This document shows, piece by piece, positions 53,267 to 62,248 of a stretch of DNA of 64,000 bases. The notes below the pieces were generated by a model. That model was not told the origin of the DNA and ran no database searches. It worked only from the letters and a program-made list of their open reading frames with translations. Source of the stretch: Dyadobacter sp. SG02. Its GTDB lineage: Bacteria; Bacteroidota; Bacteroidia; Cytophagales; Spirosomataceae. The stretch lies in NCBI RefSeq assembly GCF_900109045.1, contig NZ_FNYL01000016.1:62001-126000 (forward strand), given 5' to 3'. The first letter of the stretch is position 1, and each line of letters opens with the position of its first letter. The translations under genes and the position numbers were made by a program.

Positions 53267-54277
53267 ATGGTTTATTTCAAGTCCTTATTGTGCATTCTGT
53301 TTGTAGCTTTTCTCCAATTTTCATGTAAAACCGACCAGCGCAAGGAGGCCGACACGAGCAATATCCGGTTTGAACTGGTTTCCAAAAATCTCGACGAGGC
53401 GTTGTTCTCCTGCAAATCGGTCGAAGATGTACAAAAGTTTCTAGATAGCCATCCCGCGCTCGCGCAAGCTTATTTCACGGATAGTCCCGTGGAGCCGGCG
53501 AAACTGGCGGCGCATTTGTTCACCATCATTCAGAACCCCGATTTGCAGGCATTCCGCACGCAGCTCGATTCGATCATCGGCGACCGGAAAATCCGCATTC
53601 TGAACCCGCTTTCGGATGCTTTCAAGCAAATTAAATACCATTATCCCCAATTCAGGATTCCCGAAGTCGATTTTATCGTTACGGGCTTCACCGGTAACGA
53701 CCTTTATATTTCCGATTCGCTGATCGTGATCGGCCTCGATTACTTTGCCGGCCCGGCTGCGCGCTACCGTCCTAACGTATATGATTATCAGCTCCGCCGC
53801 TACCAGCGCGAGTACATTGTGCCGTCGATCGTTTTCTTCGAATCCAATCAGTTCAATTTCATGAACGTCGGTGATCAGACATTGCTTTCGGATATGATCG
53901 GTTATGGCAAAGGCTACGAGTTTGTGAAACAGGTAATGCCTCAAACGCCGGATAGCCTCATTATCGGATATTCAGGGGACGACCTGAGAAAAACGTACAA
54001 CAGCCAGACGGATATTTGGGCATACTTCATTTCCAGCAAGCTGTTGTACGAGAAAAGCGATTTGAAAAAGCGCAAGTTCATCGACGACCGCCCGTTTACA
54101 ACCGAAATAGGCAACAAAGTACCAGGCGCGATCGGACGCTGGGTCGGCTGGCGGATCGTAAGCCGTTTTCTGGCCGAAAATCCGGATACAAAGCTGACCG
54201 ATCTGATGGCTATCGACAATGCGGGCCGAATTTTGCAGGAATCGGGATATAAGGGGCAGACAGACGAAGATGAGTAA
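53267..54277 (+). CDS. gldB: GldB-like gliding-motility lipoprotein
   Basis: The 336-residue protein has a lipobox (LQFSC, Cys20). It then shows a GldB-like sequence: RFELVSKNLDEALF, REYIVPSIVFFESNQF, DMIGYGKGYEFVKQVMP, and a closing GRWVGWRIVSRFLAENPDTKLTDLM. In Flavobacterium johnsoniae GldB is an essential component for gliding and type IX secretion, though its exact place is uncertain. Many non-gliding Bacteroidota keep a copy. The start at 53267 gives the signal peptide; a -7-like TACTTTTG lies at 53227-53234. Confidence 0.82.
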   Translation: MVYFKSLLCILFVAFLQFSCKTDQRKEADTSNIRFELVSKNLDEALFSCKSVEDVQKFLDSHPALAQAYFTDSPVEPAKLAAHLFTIIQNPDLQAFRTQLDSIIGDRKIRILNPLSDAFKQIKYHYPQFRIPEVDFIVTGFTGNDLYISDSLIVIGLDYFAGPAARYRPNVYDYQLRRYQREYIVPSIVFFESNQFNFMNVGDQTLLSDMIGYGKGYEFVKQVMPQTPDSLIIGYSGDDLRKTYNSQTDIWAYFISSKLLYEKSDLKKRKFIDDRPFTTEIGNKVPGAIGRWVGWRIVSRFLAENPDTKLTDLMAIDNAGRILQESGYKGQTDEDE

Positions 54278-54323
54278 GTTTTTTACTTACTTTTGCGTCA
54301 TACCAATGTCCAGATAGCATTTA

Positions 54324-55409
54324 ATGCCTTTTACGCTCATCATTTTCCTCCTGCTTGTCCCCGGCTTTGTCGTGATCGGTGTGTATCTGGAACGGAAGGT
54401 TTCGGCCTTCATTCAGGACCGCCTTGGGCCTATGGAGGTAGGTAAATGGGGGTTATTGCAGCTCTTCGCCGATTTGCTCAAACTACTTCAAAAAGAGGAC
54501 ATTGTTCCGAAAGCTGCCGACCGGCGACTGTTTCTGATCGCTCCTTTTGTCATTTTCATATCTGTTTTTGCAGGATTCGCGGTCGTGCCGCTTGCACCGG
54601 AGCTTGCGGGCTCAGGCGCCGCAGTAGGCGTTTTCTTCCTGCTGACAATCGTTTCCGTGGATGTGATCGGGCTGTTAATGGCAGGTTGGGGCTCCAACAA
54701 CAAGTTTGCACTATATGGCGCCATGCGTGCCGTGGCGCAGATCGTCTCCTATGAAATACCGCTCGGCCTCTCGATATTATGTGTAATCATGCTCACGCAA
54801 ACGCTCGATTTGCAGGTTATCAGCTACCAGCAAGGCATCTACACACCTGAAACTATGTACCTGTTCGGAATGCGTGAACTGGGGATCGATGTGACGGGAG
54901 TGGGAGGATTTCTTTCCTGGAATATCGTACGCAACCCGTTCCTGCTGATCGCCTATGTCGTTTTCTTCATTGCTTCGTTGGCTGAATGCAATCGCGCACC
55001 TTTCGACCTTCCCGAAGGTGAATCGGAGCTGGTAGCGGGCTTTCACACGGAATATTCCGGCATGCGCTGGGCATTGTTTATGCTTTCAGAATATGGTATG
55101 ATGCTGCTGGTGTCGCTGTTGGGGGCTATTCTTTTTCTTGGAAGCTGGAATACGCCTTTGCCAAATATCGGCCCCATAAAGCTGGCAGATTGGACCAGCG
55201 GGGCGCCAGGCACATTCTTTGGCTACGTTACGGGCATATTCTGGCTGCTATCCAAAGCGATGTTCGGCATTCTCATACAGATGTGGGCGCGCTGGACACT
55301 CCCGCGTCTGCGTGTAGACCAGCTCATGTACCTCGGCTGGAAGGTGCTCACACCCGTAGGACTCGTATTATTCTTTATTTCAGGAATTTGGCGCCTGATC
55401 GGCGTCTGA
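54324..55409 (+). CDS. nuoH: NADH-quinone oxidoreductase subunit H
   Basis: The 361-residue membrane protein has eight to nine helices with the NuoH motifs: ERKVSAFIQDRLGPMEVG, GSNNKFALYGAMRAVAQIVSYEIPLGL, the quinone-site loop AECNRAPFDLPEGESELVAGFHTEYSGMRWALF, and RVDQLMYLGWKVLTP. It forms the quinone chamber of complex I. No other nuo gene is in the window, which is odd for a gene usually inside a 14-gene operon. Confidence 0.95.
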   Translation: MPFTLIIFLLLVPGFVVIGVYLERKVSAFIQDRLGPMEVGKWGLLQLFADLLKLLQKEDIVPKAADRRLFLIAPFVIFISVFAGFAVVPLAPELAGSGAAVGVFFLLTIVSVDVIGLLMAGWGSNNKFALYGAMRAVAQIVSYEIPLGLSILCVIMLTQTLDLQVISYQQGIYTPETMYLFGMRELGIDVTGVGGFLSWNIVRNPFLLIAYVVFFIASLAECNRAPFDLPEGESELVAGFHTEYSGMRWALFMLSEYGMMLLVSLLGAILFLGSWNTPLPNIGPIKLADWTSGAPGTFFGYVTGIFWLLSKAMFGILIQMWARWTLPRLRVDQLMYLGWKVLTPVGLVLFFISGIWRLIGV

Positions 55410-55862
55410 TCATTTGACGATCTCCGCGCCGTCCAGAATGTAGTTCATCTGGTAAATATCGTCGGCATTGAGTTTCAATGTACCGGTAAAAGTAAGGCGC
55501 TCGTCGGTCTTGAATTTCTTCCCGTCCTTCTTCTTGAAATTCAACGTCATAACCGTTTCCGGGCCTGCACCACCGCAGAAAAAGCACGCACTGAACGGAA
55601 ATGCAGACAATACATACAAATTGGCCTCCAGATCGACCGGCAGAATGTAACCTGTTATCGAAACCTGCTGGTTTTTCAGCTTCTGTACGCTCGGCCCGAA
55701 TGTCGGGTGCAGCATGTAGATCGATTCTTCTGCATACCATTTCTTTTTGAAAGAAACGTCCCGCAGGGTTTCCCAGGTTAGTTTCACCGGTTCAATTGCC
55801 GGTTTAAATGCGAACAGGGAGACAATGCAGAAAAACAATATGCTGATTTTGACAGATTTCAT
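55410..55862 (-). CDS. DUF3299-like exported protein, partner of the ABC transporter
   Basis: The 150-residue protein has a signal peptide (ILFFCIVSLFAFKPA) and a beta-barrel-like domain with SITGYILPVDLE and the cysteine pair FSACFFCGGAGPE. This matches DUF3299 proteins, which in Vibrio-type Zrg zinc systems accompany an ATPase and a permease. Its stop abuts the nuoH stop; it is 59 bases downstream of the permease. Confidence 0.72.
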   Translation of the reverse strand: MKSVKISILFFCIVSLFAFKPAIEPVKLTWETLRDVSFKKKWYAEESIYMLHPTFGPSVQKLKNQQVSITGYILPVDLEANLYVLSAFPFSACFFCGGAGPETVMTLNFKKKDGKKFKTDERLTFTGTLKLNADDIYQMNYILDGAEIVK

Positions 55863-55921
55863 CAGTATTCCAATTTTGTATTACAATGATTTGTACCGGT
55901 TTAACAAATTTACACACATTA

Positions 55922-57166
55922 TTATTCCTCCGCCAGTGTCCGCGAGATATTCAGCCGGTAAATGCCCAGCGAAGGCAATGCAGCCGCGACCACACCGATC
56001 GCGATGGCACCGAAAAACAGATAGACCTCTTCGGGTAGCAATGCAAATTTGCCCAGCGAATAATGAAAATCCTGCTCGGCAGATTTGGAAAACACCCACA
56101 AGCCAACGCGACTGGCAATGATACCCGCAAAAAATCCGATAACCGCCAGCGAGAGCCCCTCAATAAGCAACATCAGGAATAGCCGCGTGCGCGTCGCCCC
56201 CATGGATAGCATGAGCGCCATTTCGTATTTCCTGTCTTTCAATGAGTTATATAAAGAAATAAAAACGCTGACACCGGCAATAGAGATAATGATCAATGCC
56301 AGGGTCCGTAATGTTTCAATTCCAACACCTAATAAGGAGAACAGGCGGTTGATCTCGATACTCGGTAATGCGGCTTGCATGGAAGTATTGTCGTTAATCT
56401 GACGCGGGATCGTGATCAGGCCCATCGGGTTACGGAACTGGATCAATGCGCTGGTTACGTCCTTCCCTTCTTCGTCCGGCTCGGGGTCGACCTGAGTTTG
56501 GCCGGCGCTATGCTCTACTTCCGCCACAGCCGGTGTTTCGGCGCCCTCGGAATGCTCGTGAATATCCCAAACGCTCGATAGCCGCGTCACGATCAACTGA
56601 TCCACAACCGTGCCGCTCGGCTGGAATATGCCTACGACCTTGTATTTTTTATCCTCGTGCTTCTCCCCTTCCGAATCCAGGCCATGTGAGCCGGAAAACT
56701 GGTCTCCGATTTTCAGCTTCGAATCCCGGGCGACCTTGCTGCCGATCGTTACTTCCATGGAGGCATTATATAAATGTCCTTCGGCCAGTTTCGCATTGAA
56801 ATGCTCGATGTATTTAGGCGTAGTACCCAGAATGCGGAAACCCTGGTAGTTGTCGCCCATCGACAGCGGGATCACCGATTTCACGAACGGGTTCTTCCGA
56901 AGCGCATTCACTTCGGCCAGCGGGATATTGCCGGTAGGCGCGTCGATCTGGTAAATGCTGGAAAGGATCACCTGCAGCGGGCTGCCTTTGGCGCCTACTA
57001 CCATATCGATGCCTTTCAAATTGCGCTTGAACTGCTCGTCGAGCTGTTTATTGAGGAGCAGAAGCAGGGATATCATGCCAATGCCGAGGGTCAATAGCAA
57101 TGCACTCAAAAAACTGTTGAGCTTTTTTTCCCTCAGGTTGGCAATGCTGATCTTGAAGAGGTTCAT
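55922..57166 (-). CDS. ABC transporter permease, FtsX/MacB fold, Zrg-like
   Basis: The 414-residue protein has one N-terminal and three C-terminal helices with a large periplasmic domain between (about 45-275). Recognisable are IDMVVGAKGSPLQVILSSIYQIDAPTGNIPLAEV and GSHGLDSEGEKHED, then an insert rich in His and Glu (IHEHSEGAETP, EVEHSAG, about 205-240). These features agree with the permease of ZrgABCDE-type zinc systems and its relatives. The His/Glu insert could bind metal. The ATPase gene is 5 bases upstream. Confidence 0.82.
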   Translation of the reverse strand: MNLFKISIANLREKKLNSFLSALLLTLGIGMISLLLLLNKQLDEQFKRNLKGIDMVVGAKGSPLQVILSSIYQIDAPTGNIPLAEVNALRKNPFVKSVIPLSMGDNYQGFRILGTTPKYIEHFNAKLAEGHLYNASMEVTIGSKVARDSKLKIGDQFSGSHGLDSEGEKHEDKKYKVVGIFQPSGTVVDQLIVTRLSSVWDIHEHSEGAETPAVAEVEHSAGQTQVDPEPDEEGKDVTSALIQFRNPMGLITIPRQINDNTSMQAALPSIEINRLFSLLGVGIETLRTLALIIISIAGVSVFISLYNSLKDRKYEMALMLSMGATRTRLFLMLLIEGLSLAVIGFFAGIIASRVGLWVFSKSAEQDFHYSLGKFALLPEEVYLFFGAIAIGVVAAALPSLGIYRLNISRTLAEE

Positions 57167-57171
57167 ATATT

Positions 57172-57798
57172 TTAAAGGAAAACCTGGTTAGGGAATTCAT
57201 CTTTGAGGCGCTGGTCGTGGGTAACCACTACCAGGCTGGCACTTATTTGCGCAGACTGCTTTTTCAAAAGCTGGATTACGCGGTGGCAGTTGTCGTCGTC
57301 GAGGTTCGAGGTGGGCTCGTCGGCGAGAATGATGTTCGGATTGTTCATCAGGGAGCGGGCAATGCTTACACGTTGCTGTTCGCCCTGACTGAGCTGGTTC
57401 GTTTTTTTGGACAAATGCTCAGCAAAACCGAGCTCCTCGGCCAGGTGACGGGCTTTCTGTCGGTCTTCCTTCTGATTGGCCAGGTAATTGGACAGCAAAA
57501 TGTTATCCATCACCGAAAGCGAGCTCACGAAATGCGGGCGTTGATAGATAATGCCGATATTTTTAGCCCGGGTAGCAGTAATTTCCTGCGGTGTCAGGTT
57601 TTTCACCGATTTACCCGCGATAACCACATCTCCTGATTCAGGCGTCAGCAACAACGCCAGTAAATGCAGCAATGTAGTCTTTCCCCTGCCCGACTGACCG
57701 AGGATAAGAAGTGTTTCTTTATCATTGCAATGAATATCGGGGAAGTTGAATTTTTTCTGAGCGGAATAAGAAAACCGTAGCTGGTTACTCGAAATCAT
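57172..57798 (-). CDS. ABC transporter ATP-binding protein
   Basis: The 208-residue protein has GQSGRGKT (Walker A, 34-41), a Q-loop in IGIIYQRPHFV, the signature LSQGEQQRVSIARSL, Walker B IILADEPTSNLD and a switch His in VVVTHDQRL. It belongs to the LolD/MacB-type ATPases. ATG 57798 is preferred over the ATG at 57825, as the fold begins there. It leads the three-gene operon with the permease and the DUF3299-like protein. Confidence 0.9.
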   Translation of the reverse strand: MISSNQLRFSYSAQKKFNFPDIHCNDKETLLILGQSGRGKTTLLHLLALLLTPESGDVVIAGKSVKNLTPQEITATRAKNIGIIYQRPHFVSSLSVMDNILLSNYLANQKEDRQKARHLAEELGFAEHLSKKTNQLSQGEQQRVSIARSLMNNPNIILADEPTSNLDDDNCHRVIQLLKKQSAQISASLVVVTHDQRLKDEFPNQVFL

Positions 57799-57959
57799 TT
57801 TCTGTGGCGCTTTTTGAATACACAATGATAAGCAAGATTTGCGGCGTTTCTAAAAAATCATATCCACACAAATAAAACATTGTTAAAATCGTTGAAATGG
57901 TGTTGCATCCTGAAGAAAACCAACAACTATTCTATTTTTGCAAAAAAATCGATCTGAAA

Positions 57960-58979
57960 ATGCGTAGAAATTTCGACTTGAAAAGAGTATCCGGAGCGTT
58001 GGCTTTAACCCTGGTTCTAGGGCTATTACTGTCGGGCAACGACGTAATAGCACAAAGCAGGGGTTTCTTCGTTCCCTATTCTACGGCAGGTTTTGGTATT
58101 GGTACTTCCAGCTACTATGGCGACCTCGCCCCGTATCGCCGTCCGTTGGCCTCTACCTTCAAAATGGTCCGCTGGAGTGTCGGCGGAAACTATACACGCC
58201 ATTTTACACCACGCCTGGCCGCACGCGCCAGCTTCATTTACGCAAGAATCGCCGGTGACGACTATATTATGAACCGCGATTCGAAACATGAGACCAGCGT
58301 CTATTACGCGCGGAACCTGCATTTCCGCAATGATCTCAAAGAATTTTCTGTTCAGGGTATTTACAAACTGACGCCCGACAACCGGAGCTACGACCGCCGT
58401 CCGCAATTGGGCTGGTATTTGTTCGCCGGTGTCGCGCTTACCGCACATAACCCGAAAGCCCTTGATTCACTGAAAGGTGACTGGGTAAAATTGCAGCCGC
58501 TGGGAACCGAAGGGCAGGGTAATGAAGGTTACGAGAAACCGTATTCACTGGTTCAGTTCGCTATTCCGGTCGGTATCGGTGTCCGTTACAAAATCAACTC
58601 AAAGTTCGACGTTTCTGCTGAACTGGGCTACCGCAAAACTTTCACAGATTACCTCGACGACGCGCACGGCAATTATGCCGACCCGGCGCTTTTTGCGGAT
58701 GATCCGTTGGCCGCACACATGGCAAACCGCACTACCGAGCAGTTCGCGGTGCGCAAGGGTGTCGACAGGACGGTAGGAGTCGGAAATTTTCTTAATGCCA
58801 ACTATCCAGGTGTTTTACCGGAAGGAGCTAACCCGCTGCAAGTATTGCCTACCACCGGCTTCGGAGCCCCAGGCACGCCACGCGGCAATAGCCCGACCCA
58901 AAAGGATGCTTACCTTTTCGGTATGATCAGCATCCATTATATGCTGCCTTCGCAGGTAAAATGTCCGCCACTGAGATAA
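57960..58979 (+). CDS. PorG-like outer-membrane barrel protein (DUF6089-like), first copy
   Basis: The 339-residue protein has a signal peptide (LALTLVLGLLLSGNDVIAQ) and GTSSYYGDLAPYRRPL, which matches the opening of DUF6089/PorG proteins, linked to type IX secretion in P. gingivalis. Later strands include VRYKINSKFDVSAELGYRKTFTDYLDD. A C-terminal Pro-rich stretch precedes the last strand. ATG 57960 was chosen over upstream GTG/ATG codons because of the signal peptide. A -7-like TATTTTTG is at 57933-57940. Confidence 0.78.
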   Translation: MRRNFDLKRVSGALALTLVLGLLLSGNDVIAQSRGFFVPYSTAGFGIGTSSYYGDLAPYRRPLASTFKMVRWSVGGNYTRHFTPRLAARASFIYARIAGDDYIMNRDSKHETSVYYARNLHFRNDLKEFSVQGIYKLTPDNRSYDRRPQLGWYLFAGVALTAHNPKALDSLKGDWVKLQPLGTEGQGNEGYEKPYSLVQFAIPVGIGVRYKINSKFDVSAELGYRKTFTDYLDDAHGNYADPALFADDPLAAHMANRTTEQFAVRKGVDRTVGVGNFLNANYPGVLPEGANPLQVLPTTGFGAPGTPRGNSPTQKDAYLFGMISIHYMLPSQVKCPPLR

Positions 58980-58992
58980 TTAACTTACCCCG

Positions 58993-59691
58993 TTGAAATA
59001 CATTTTCAGACATTTGAATAGACAATACTTGCCGGCTTCAATGCTGGCAGGTATTTGTTTTTTTATGGCCGTCACGTGTGCGCATGCGCAGCGGGTAGAG
59101 ATAGGTGCGGGCGTGGGAGGCTTCAACTACCGCGGGGACATTTCGCCTACTTTTCGTTTTCGTTTTTTCAAACCGGCCGGAAGCCTTTTCTTCCGTTTCA
59201 ATCCGAGCCAGGCTCTCTCGCTTCGTGCGGAAGTTGCCGGTGGCTTCATCGGTGCCGACGATCAAAAAAGCGATGATCCTTTTCAGCAAGTAAGAAATAT
59301 GTCGTTCCGTACCACCATATTCGAAGGCAGTGCGGTAGCGGAATATAACTTCCTCAATTTTCAGGATCGCCGGTTTGCCGTCAATTGGAGCCCTTATGTT
59401 TTCGGAGGGTTGGGTTTCAACAAATTTGACCCGAATATCCAGACGAGTTCCTATAAAACTTCCGGGCTTGTACTCCCTTATGGCGTAGGCATCAAATACC
59501 AAATCCGTCGCCCGTGGAACATCGGGCTCGAATACGGTACCCGGAAAACTTTCACGGATTACCTCGACAACCTCGGCGGCGATCCCACATCCACCGACAA
59601 ATTCCAGCAGGGCGATCCTTCCGTGAAGGATACTTATTTTTACGTGCGCCTTTCTGTTAGTTACACATTCTACAAAATCTTCTGTCCCTGA
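58993..59691 (+). CDS. PorG-like outer-membrane barrel protein (DUF6089-like), second copy
   Basis: The 232-residue protein has a signal peptide ending VTCAHAQ, VGGFNYRGDISP at the start and GIKYQIRRPWNIGLEYGTRKTFTDYLDN near the end, the same motif as in the first copy. It is shorter by 107 residues. The TTG at 58993 gives a normal basic signal-peptide head; ATG 59041 would lack it. It begins 13 bases after the first copy ends. Confidence 0.78.
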   Translation: MKYIFRHLNRQYLPASMLAGICFFMAVTCAHAQRVEIGAGVGGFNYRGDISPTFRFRFFKPAGSLFFRFNPSQALSLRAEVAGGFIGADDQKSDDPFQQVRNMSFRTTIFEGSAVAEYNFLNFQDRRFAVNWSPYVFGGLGFNKFDPNIQTSSYKTSGLVLPYGVGIKYQIRRPWNIGLEYGTRKTFTDYLDNLGGDPTSTDKFQQGDPSVKDTYFYVRLSVSYTFYKIFCP

Positions 59692-59694
59692 TTT

Positions 59695-60237
59695 ATGAAA
59701 AGAGTTTTACTGATTGTCTTTGCCTTAATTATCGTTGCATTAGCAGGCTTTTGGGGAGTCAGAAAATATACCAAATCGTTTAGTCCGGAGGCAGTAGCTG
59801 AAACCAGTCAGAATAGGGTTAAAATCAAAGTTTCCTACGGACAGCCCAGCAAGAAAGGCCGGCTGATTTTCGGCAGGGAGCAAGATAAAGCATTACTCCC
59901 CTACGGAAAAGTATGGCGCACCGGTGCCAATGAGGCAACACTACTCGAATTGGAAGAAGATGTAACGATGGGGGGCAAACTGGTAAAAGCCGGCACCTAT
60001 TCGCTTTTTTCGGTACCTGGGCAGAGCAGTTGGAAAATCATCCTCAATTCCGAAACCGGCCAATGGGGCACGGAATATAACGACGGCAAAAATGTCATGA
60101 GTGTGGAAGTACCTATCCGCATCCGTCCGTCGGTCCAGGAAATTTTTCACATTTATTTTGAAGAAATCCCCAATGGTGTCGATATGGTCCTGAGCTGGGA
60201 CCAGACGGAGGCACTCGTTCCCTTTACCCACCCTTAG
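59695..60237 (+). CDS. DUF2911 protein, membrane-anchored
   Basis: The 180-residue protein has an N-terminal helix (LLIVFALIIVALAGFWGV) and the DUF2911 core: VSYGQPSKKGRLIFG, LLPYGKVWRTGANEAT, KAGTYSLFSVPGQSSWKIILN. The family is common in Bacteroidota; its function is unknown. It begins 3 bases after the second barrel gene. Confidence 0.9.
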   Translation: MKRVLLIVFALIIVALAGFWGVRKYTKSFSPEAVAETSQNRVKIKVSYGQPSKKGRLIFGREQDKALLPYGKVWRTGANEATLLELEEDVTMGGKLVKAGTYSLFSVPGQSSWKIILNSETGQWGTEYNDGKNVMSVEVPIRIRPSVQEIFHIYFEEIPNGVDMVLSWDQTEALVPFTHP

Positions 60238-60263
60238 TTCGATATGGCCTCGGCCAGTTTTTT

Positions 60264-61157
60264 ATGTTTGTTGATGCTATTGAAAAAATAGATCAGTTTA
60301 CCCGTCCGGTTCACTTTATCATCCGATATTACGCAGGGAGCGACATCGTTCCGGGTACGGCTACATTGTTTTTTGTCAATGAAGATGGCTTCGCGGTCAC
60401 GTGCAGGCATGTCGCGCGGCAAATCCTGTATGCCAATAGTATTTATGAAAACTATCTGAAATTCAAGGGCGAACTGCGCCAATTCGAGAAAGATCCCGGG
60501 CTTGCCACGCAACGCAACTTGCTGGAAACCAAATACAAGATCGCGCCGGACAGCCCGATCCGCATTCTATTTAATTTCATCCATTGCGTATCGGCGTATA
60601 AAGGGCTCTCCATTCATCTGCATCCGACGCAGGATCTGGCAATCATCCAGTTCCGAAATTATGAATCGAAGCAATACCAGTCCCATGCACATTTCCTGAA
60701 AGATTCCAGGATGGTGAAACAAGGCCGCTATTTGTGCCGGCTAGGCTACCCGTTCCCGGAATTCACCAATTACCGGTACAACAAGCATACGGGGGACATC
60801 GAATGGACCACCGATGGGAAGATTAAAACCCCCAGTTTCCCGATCGACGGCATTATCACCCGCCATATCGGTGATAACAGCGAGGTCGTGGGCATCGAAA
60901 TGAGCACACCGGGTCTACGTGGCCAGAGCGGTGGTCCGCTGTTCGACCAGAACGGGATTATTTACGGAATGCAAAGCTCCACCCGTCACCTGCATTTGGG
61001 ATTCGACCAGGTCAATCGCGAGGTAACCATTGATGGACACCGGAAAAGAGTTTCCAATTACCCTTTCCTGAATGTCGGGCAATGCGTGCATGTAGACGTA
61101 ATCAAGCAATTTTTAAAGGAAAAACATATTCGATATTACGAAGCGGACCCTGCCTAG
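60264..61157 (+). CDS. Trypsin-like serine protease without signal peptide
   Basis: The 297-residue protein has the chymotrypsin-fold triad: His49 in VTCRHVAR, Asp124 in TQDLAIIQF, and Ser222 in GLRGQSGGPLF. There is no signal peptide or membrane helix, so it seems to act in the cytoplasm, in contrast to the DegP-like enzymes. An insert at about 60-110 is longer than in minimal trypsins. No PDZ domain follows. Function unknown. Neighbours give no clear clue. Confidence 0.83.
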   Translation: MFVDAIEKIDQFTRPVHFIIRYYAGSDIVPGTATLFFVNEDGFAVTCRHVARQILYANSIYENYLKFKGELRQFEKDPGLATQRNLLETKYKIAPDSPIRILFNFIHCVSAYKGLSIHLHPTQDLAIIQFRNYESKQYQSHAHFLKDSRMVKQGRYLCRLGYPFPEFTNYRYNKHTGDIEWTTDGKIKTPSFPIDGIITRHIGDNSEVVGIEMSTPGLRGQSGGPLFDQNGIIYGMQSSTRHLHLGFDQVNREVTIDGHRKRVSNYPFLNVGQCVHVDVIKQFLKEKHIRYYEADPA

Positions 61158-61169
61158 CCATTCGCATCA

Positions 61170-61865
61170 TTACAATACAAGCAAAAGCTCTTCGAGTCTC
61201 CGAATGTTATAGGTAGGCTCCTCGTCGAACTGCAATCCGGCCGGGTTCATGTAAGCGGTATCCATACCTACTTGCTTTGCTCCCAGAATATCGGCGATCC
61301 AGTTATCACCGACCATCAGGCTTTCTCCCGCCGTGGTTTGCGCGAGGTCCAATGCATGCTCGAAAATGCGGCGGTCGGGCTTTTTGGCGCTGGCCGTTTC
61401 AAATGTGACGACATGATCGAAGAAATGGCCGATTTCCGAGCTGGCGATCTTCCTCGCCTGGATTTCATTGAAGCCATTGGTAATAATGTGCATTCCGTAG
61501 CCTGCCGCAGAAACGTAATTCAATAAATCGAGCGCCCCTTCGAGCAAATGCTTCTTTGTCGGCAGCGAAGTAAGGTATAGCTCCCCGATCTCCGTATGCT
61601 CGGGCGGGCATTCGGCCCCCAATTCTTCAAAAACCATGCGGAACCGGTTCTCGCGTATATAGCTATGGTGCAACTGTCCCCTATCGAACTTATCCCACAA
61701 CGCAGTATTGATTTTAAGGAATGAACACACAAATGCTTCCAAAGACGGAATACCGTAACGTGTAAGCTGGTGATGGTGGAAAATCTCTTCCAGGGATTCG
61801 GACGAATTTCTTTCAAAATCCCAAAGTGTGTGGTCCAAATCGAAGAAGATATGCTTGTATTTCAT
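61170..61865 (-). CDS. HAD-family pyrimidine nucleotidase, YjjG-like
   Basis: The 231-residue protein has IFFDLDHTLWDFE (motif I), ITNGFNEIQARKI (motif II), and KPDRRIFEHAL followed by MVGDNWIADILGAKQVGM (motifs III and IV). This set is typical of the YjjG branch, which removes phosphate from abnormal pyrimidine nucleotides. ATG 61865 is the start; upstream codons lack conservation. Confidence 0.88.
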   Translation of the reverse strand: MKYKHIFFDLDHTLWDFERNSSESLEEIFHHHQLTRYGIPSLEAFVCSFLKINTALWDKFDRGQLHHSYIRENRFRMVFEELGAECPPEHTEIGELYLTSLPTKKHLLEGALDLLNYVSAAGYGMHIITNGFNEIQARKIASSEIGHFFDHVVTFETASAKKPDRRIFEHALDLAQTTAGESLMVGDNWIADILGAKQVGMDTAYMNPAGLQFDEEPTYNIRRLEELLLVL

Positions 61866-62248
61866 ATCTGGTAAAAATTCAATTTTTATAAGAAAAGTGA
61901 AATTACGATGCGCGAGTGAAAAAAGTAGCGGTCTGCACACTAAAATCGATCTAACTTGACACGCACATCGTAGGTTATGTATTAAGTACTATTATTTATT
62001 CTAATATGTATACATGCCGGTAACAACGAACACGACGCATCTAAAACATGCACAACTTGTTAACATCTGTTAACGGGAAATAATTTTTCTGCAAAAAGGA
62101 ACTCAAACATTTGCAAATTATTTTCCAAATCCATTTCTTTGATTCGTATAATTCGAAATGCCGAAAAGTCACATCTAATTTTTCACCAAACCAGAAAGGA
62201 GAAACAATATCGACGAACTGCTCTACGTTAACTAAATCGAATAGTAAA
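61866..62248. other. 383-base AT-rich intergenic region between divergent genes
   Basis: The left part (61950-62100) is AT-rich without clear structure. The right part holds a promoter (62111-62141) and a leader of about 100 bases before the sigma-factor gene, in which I see no obvious hairpin. No RNA gene was recognised. Confidence 0.5.
62111..62141 (+). promoter_or_regulatory. Promoter of the ECF sigma gene
   Basis: TTG (62111-62113), 20 bases, then TTTCTTTG (62134-62141), one mismatch from the Bacteroidota pattern. Leader of about 107 bases. Confidence 0.6.
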
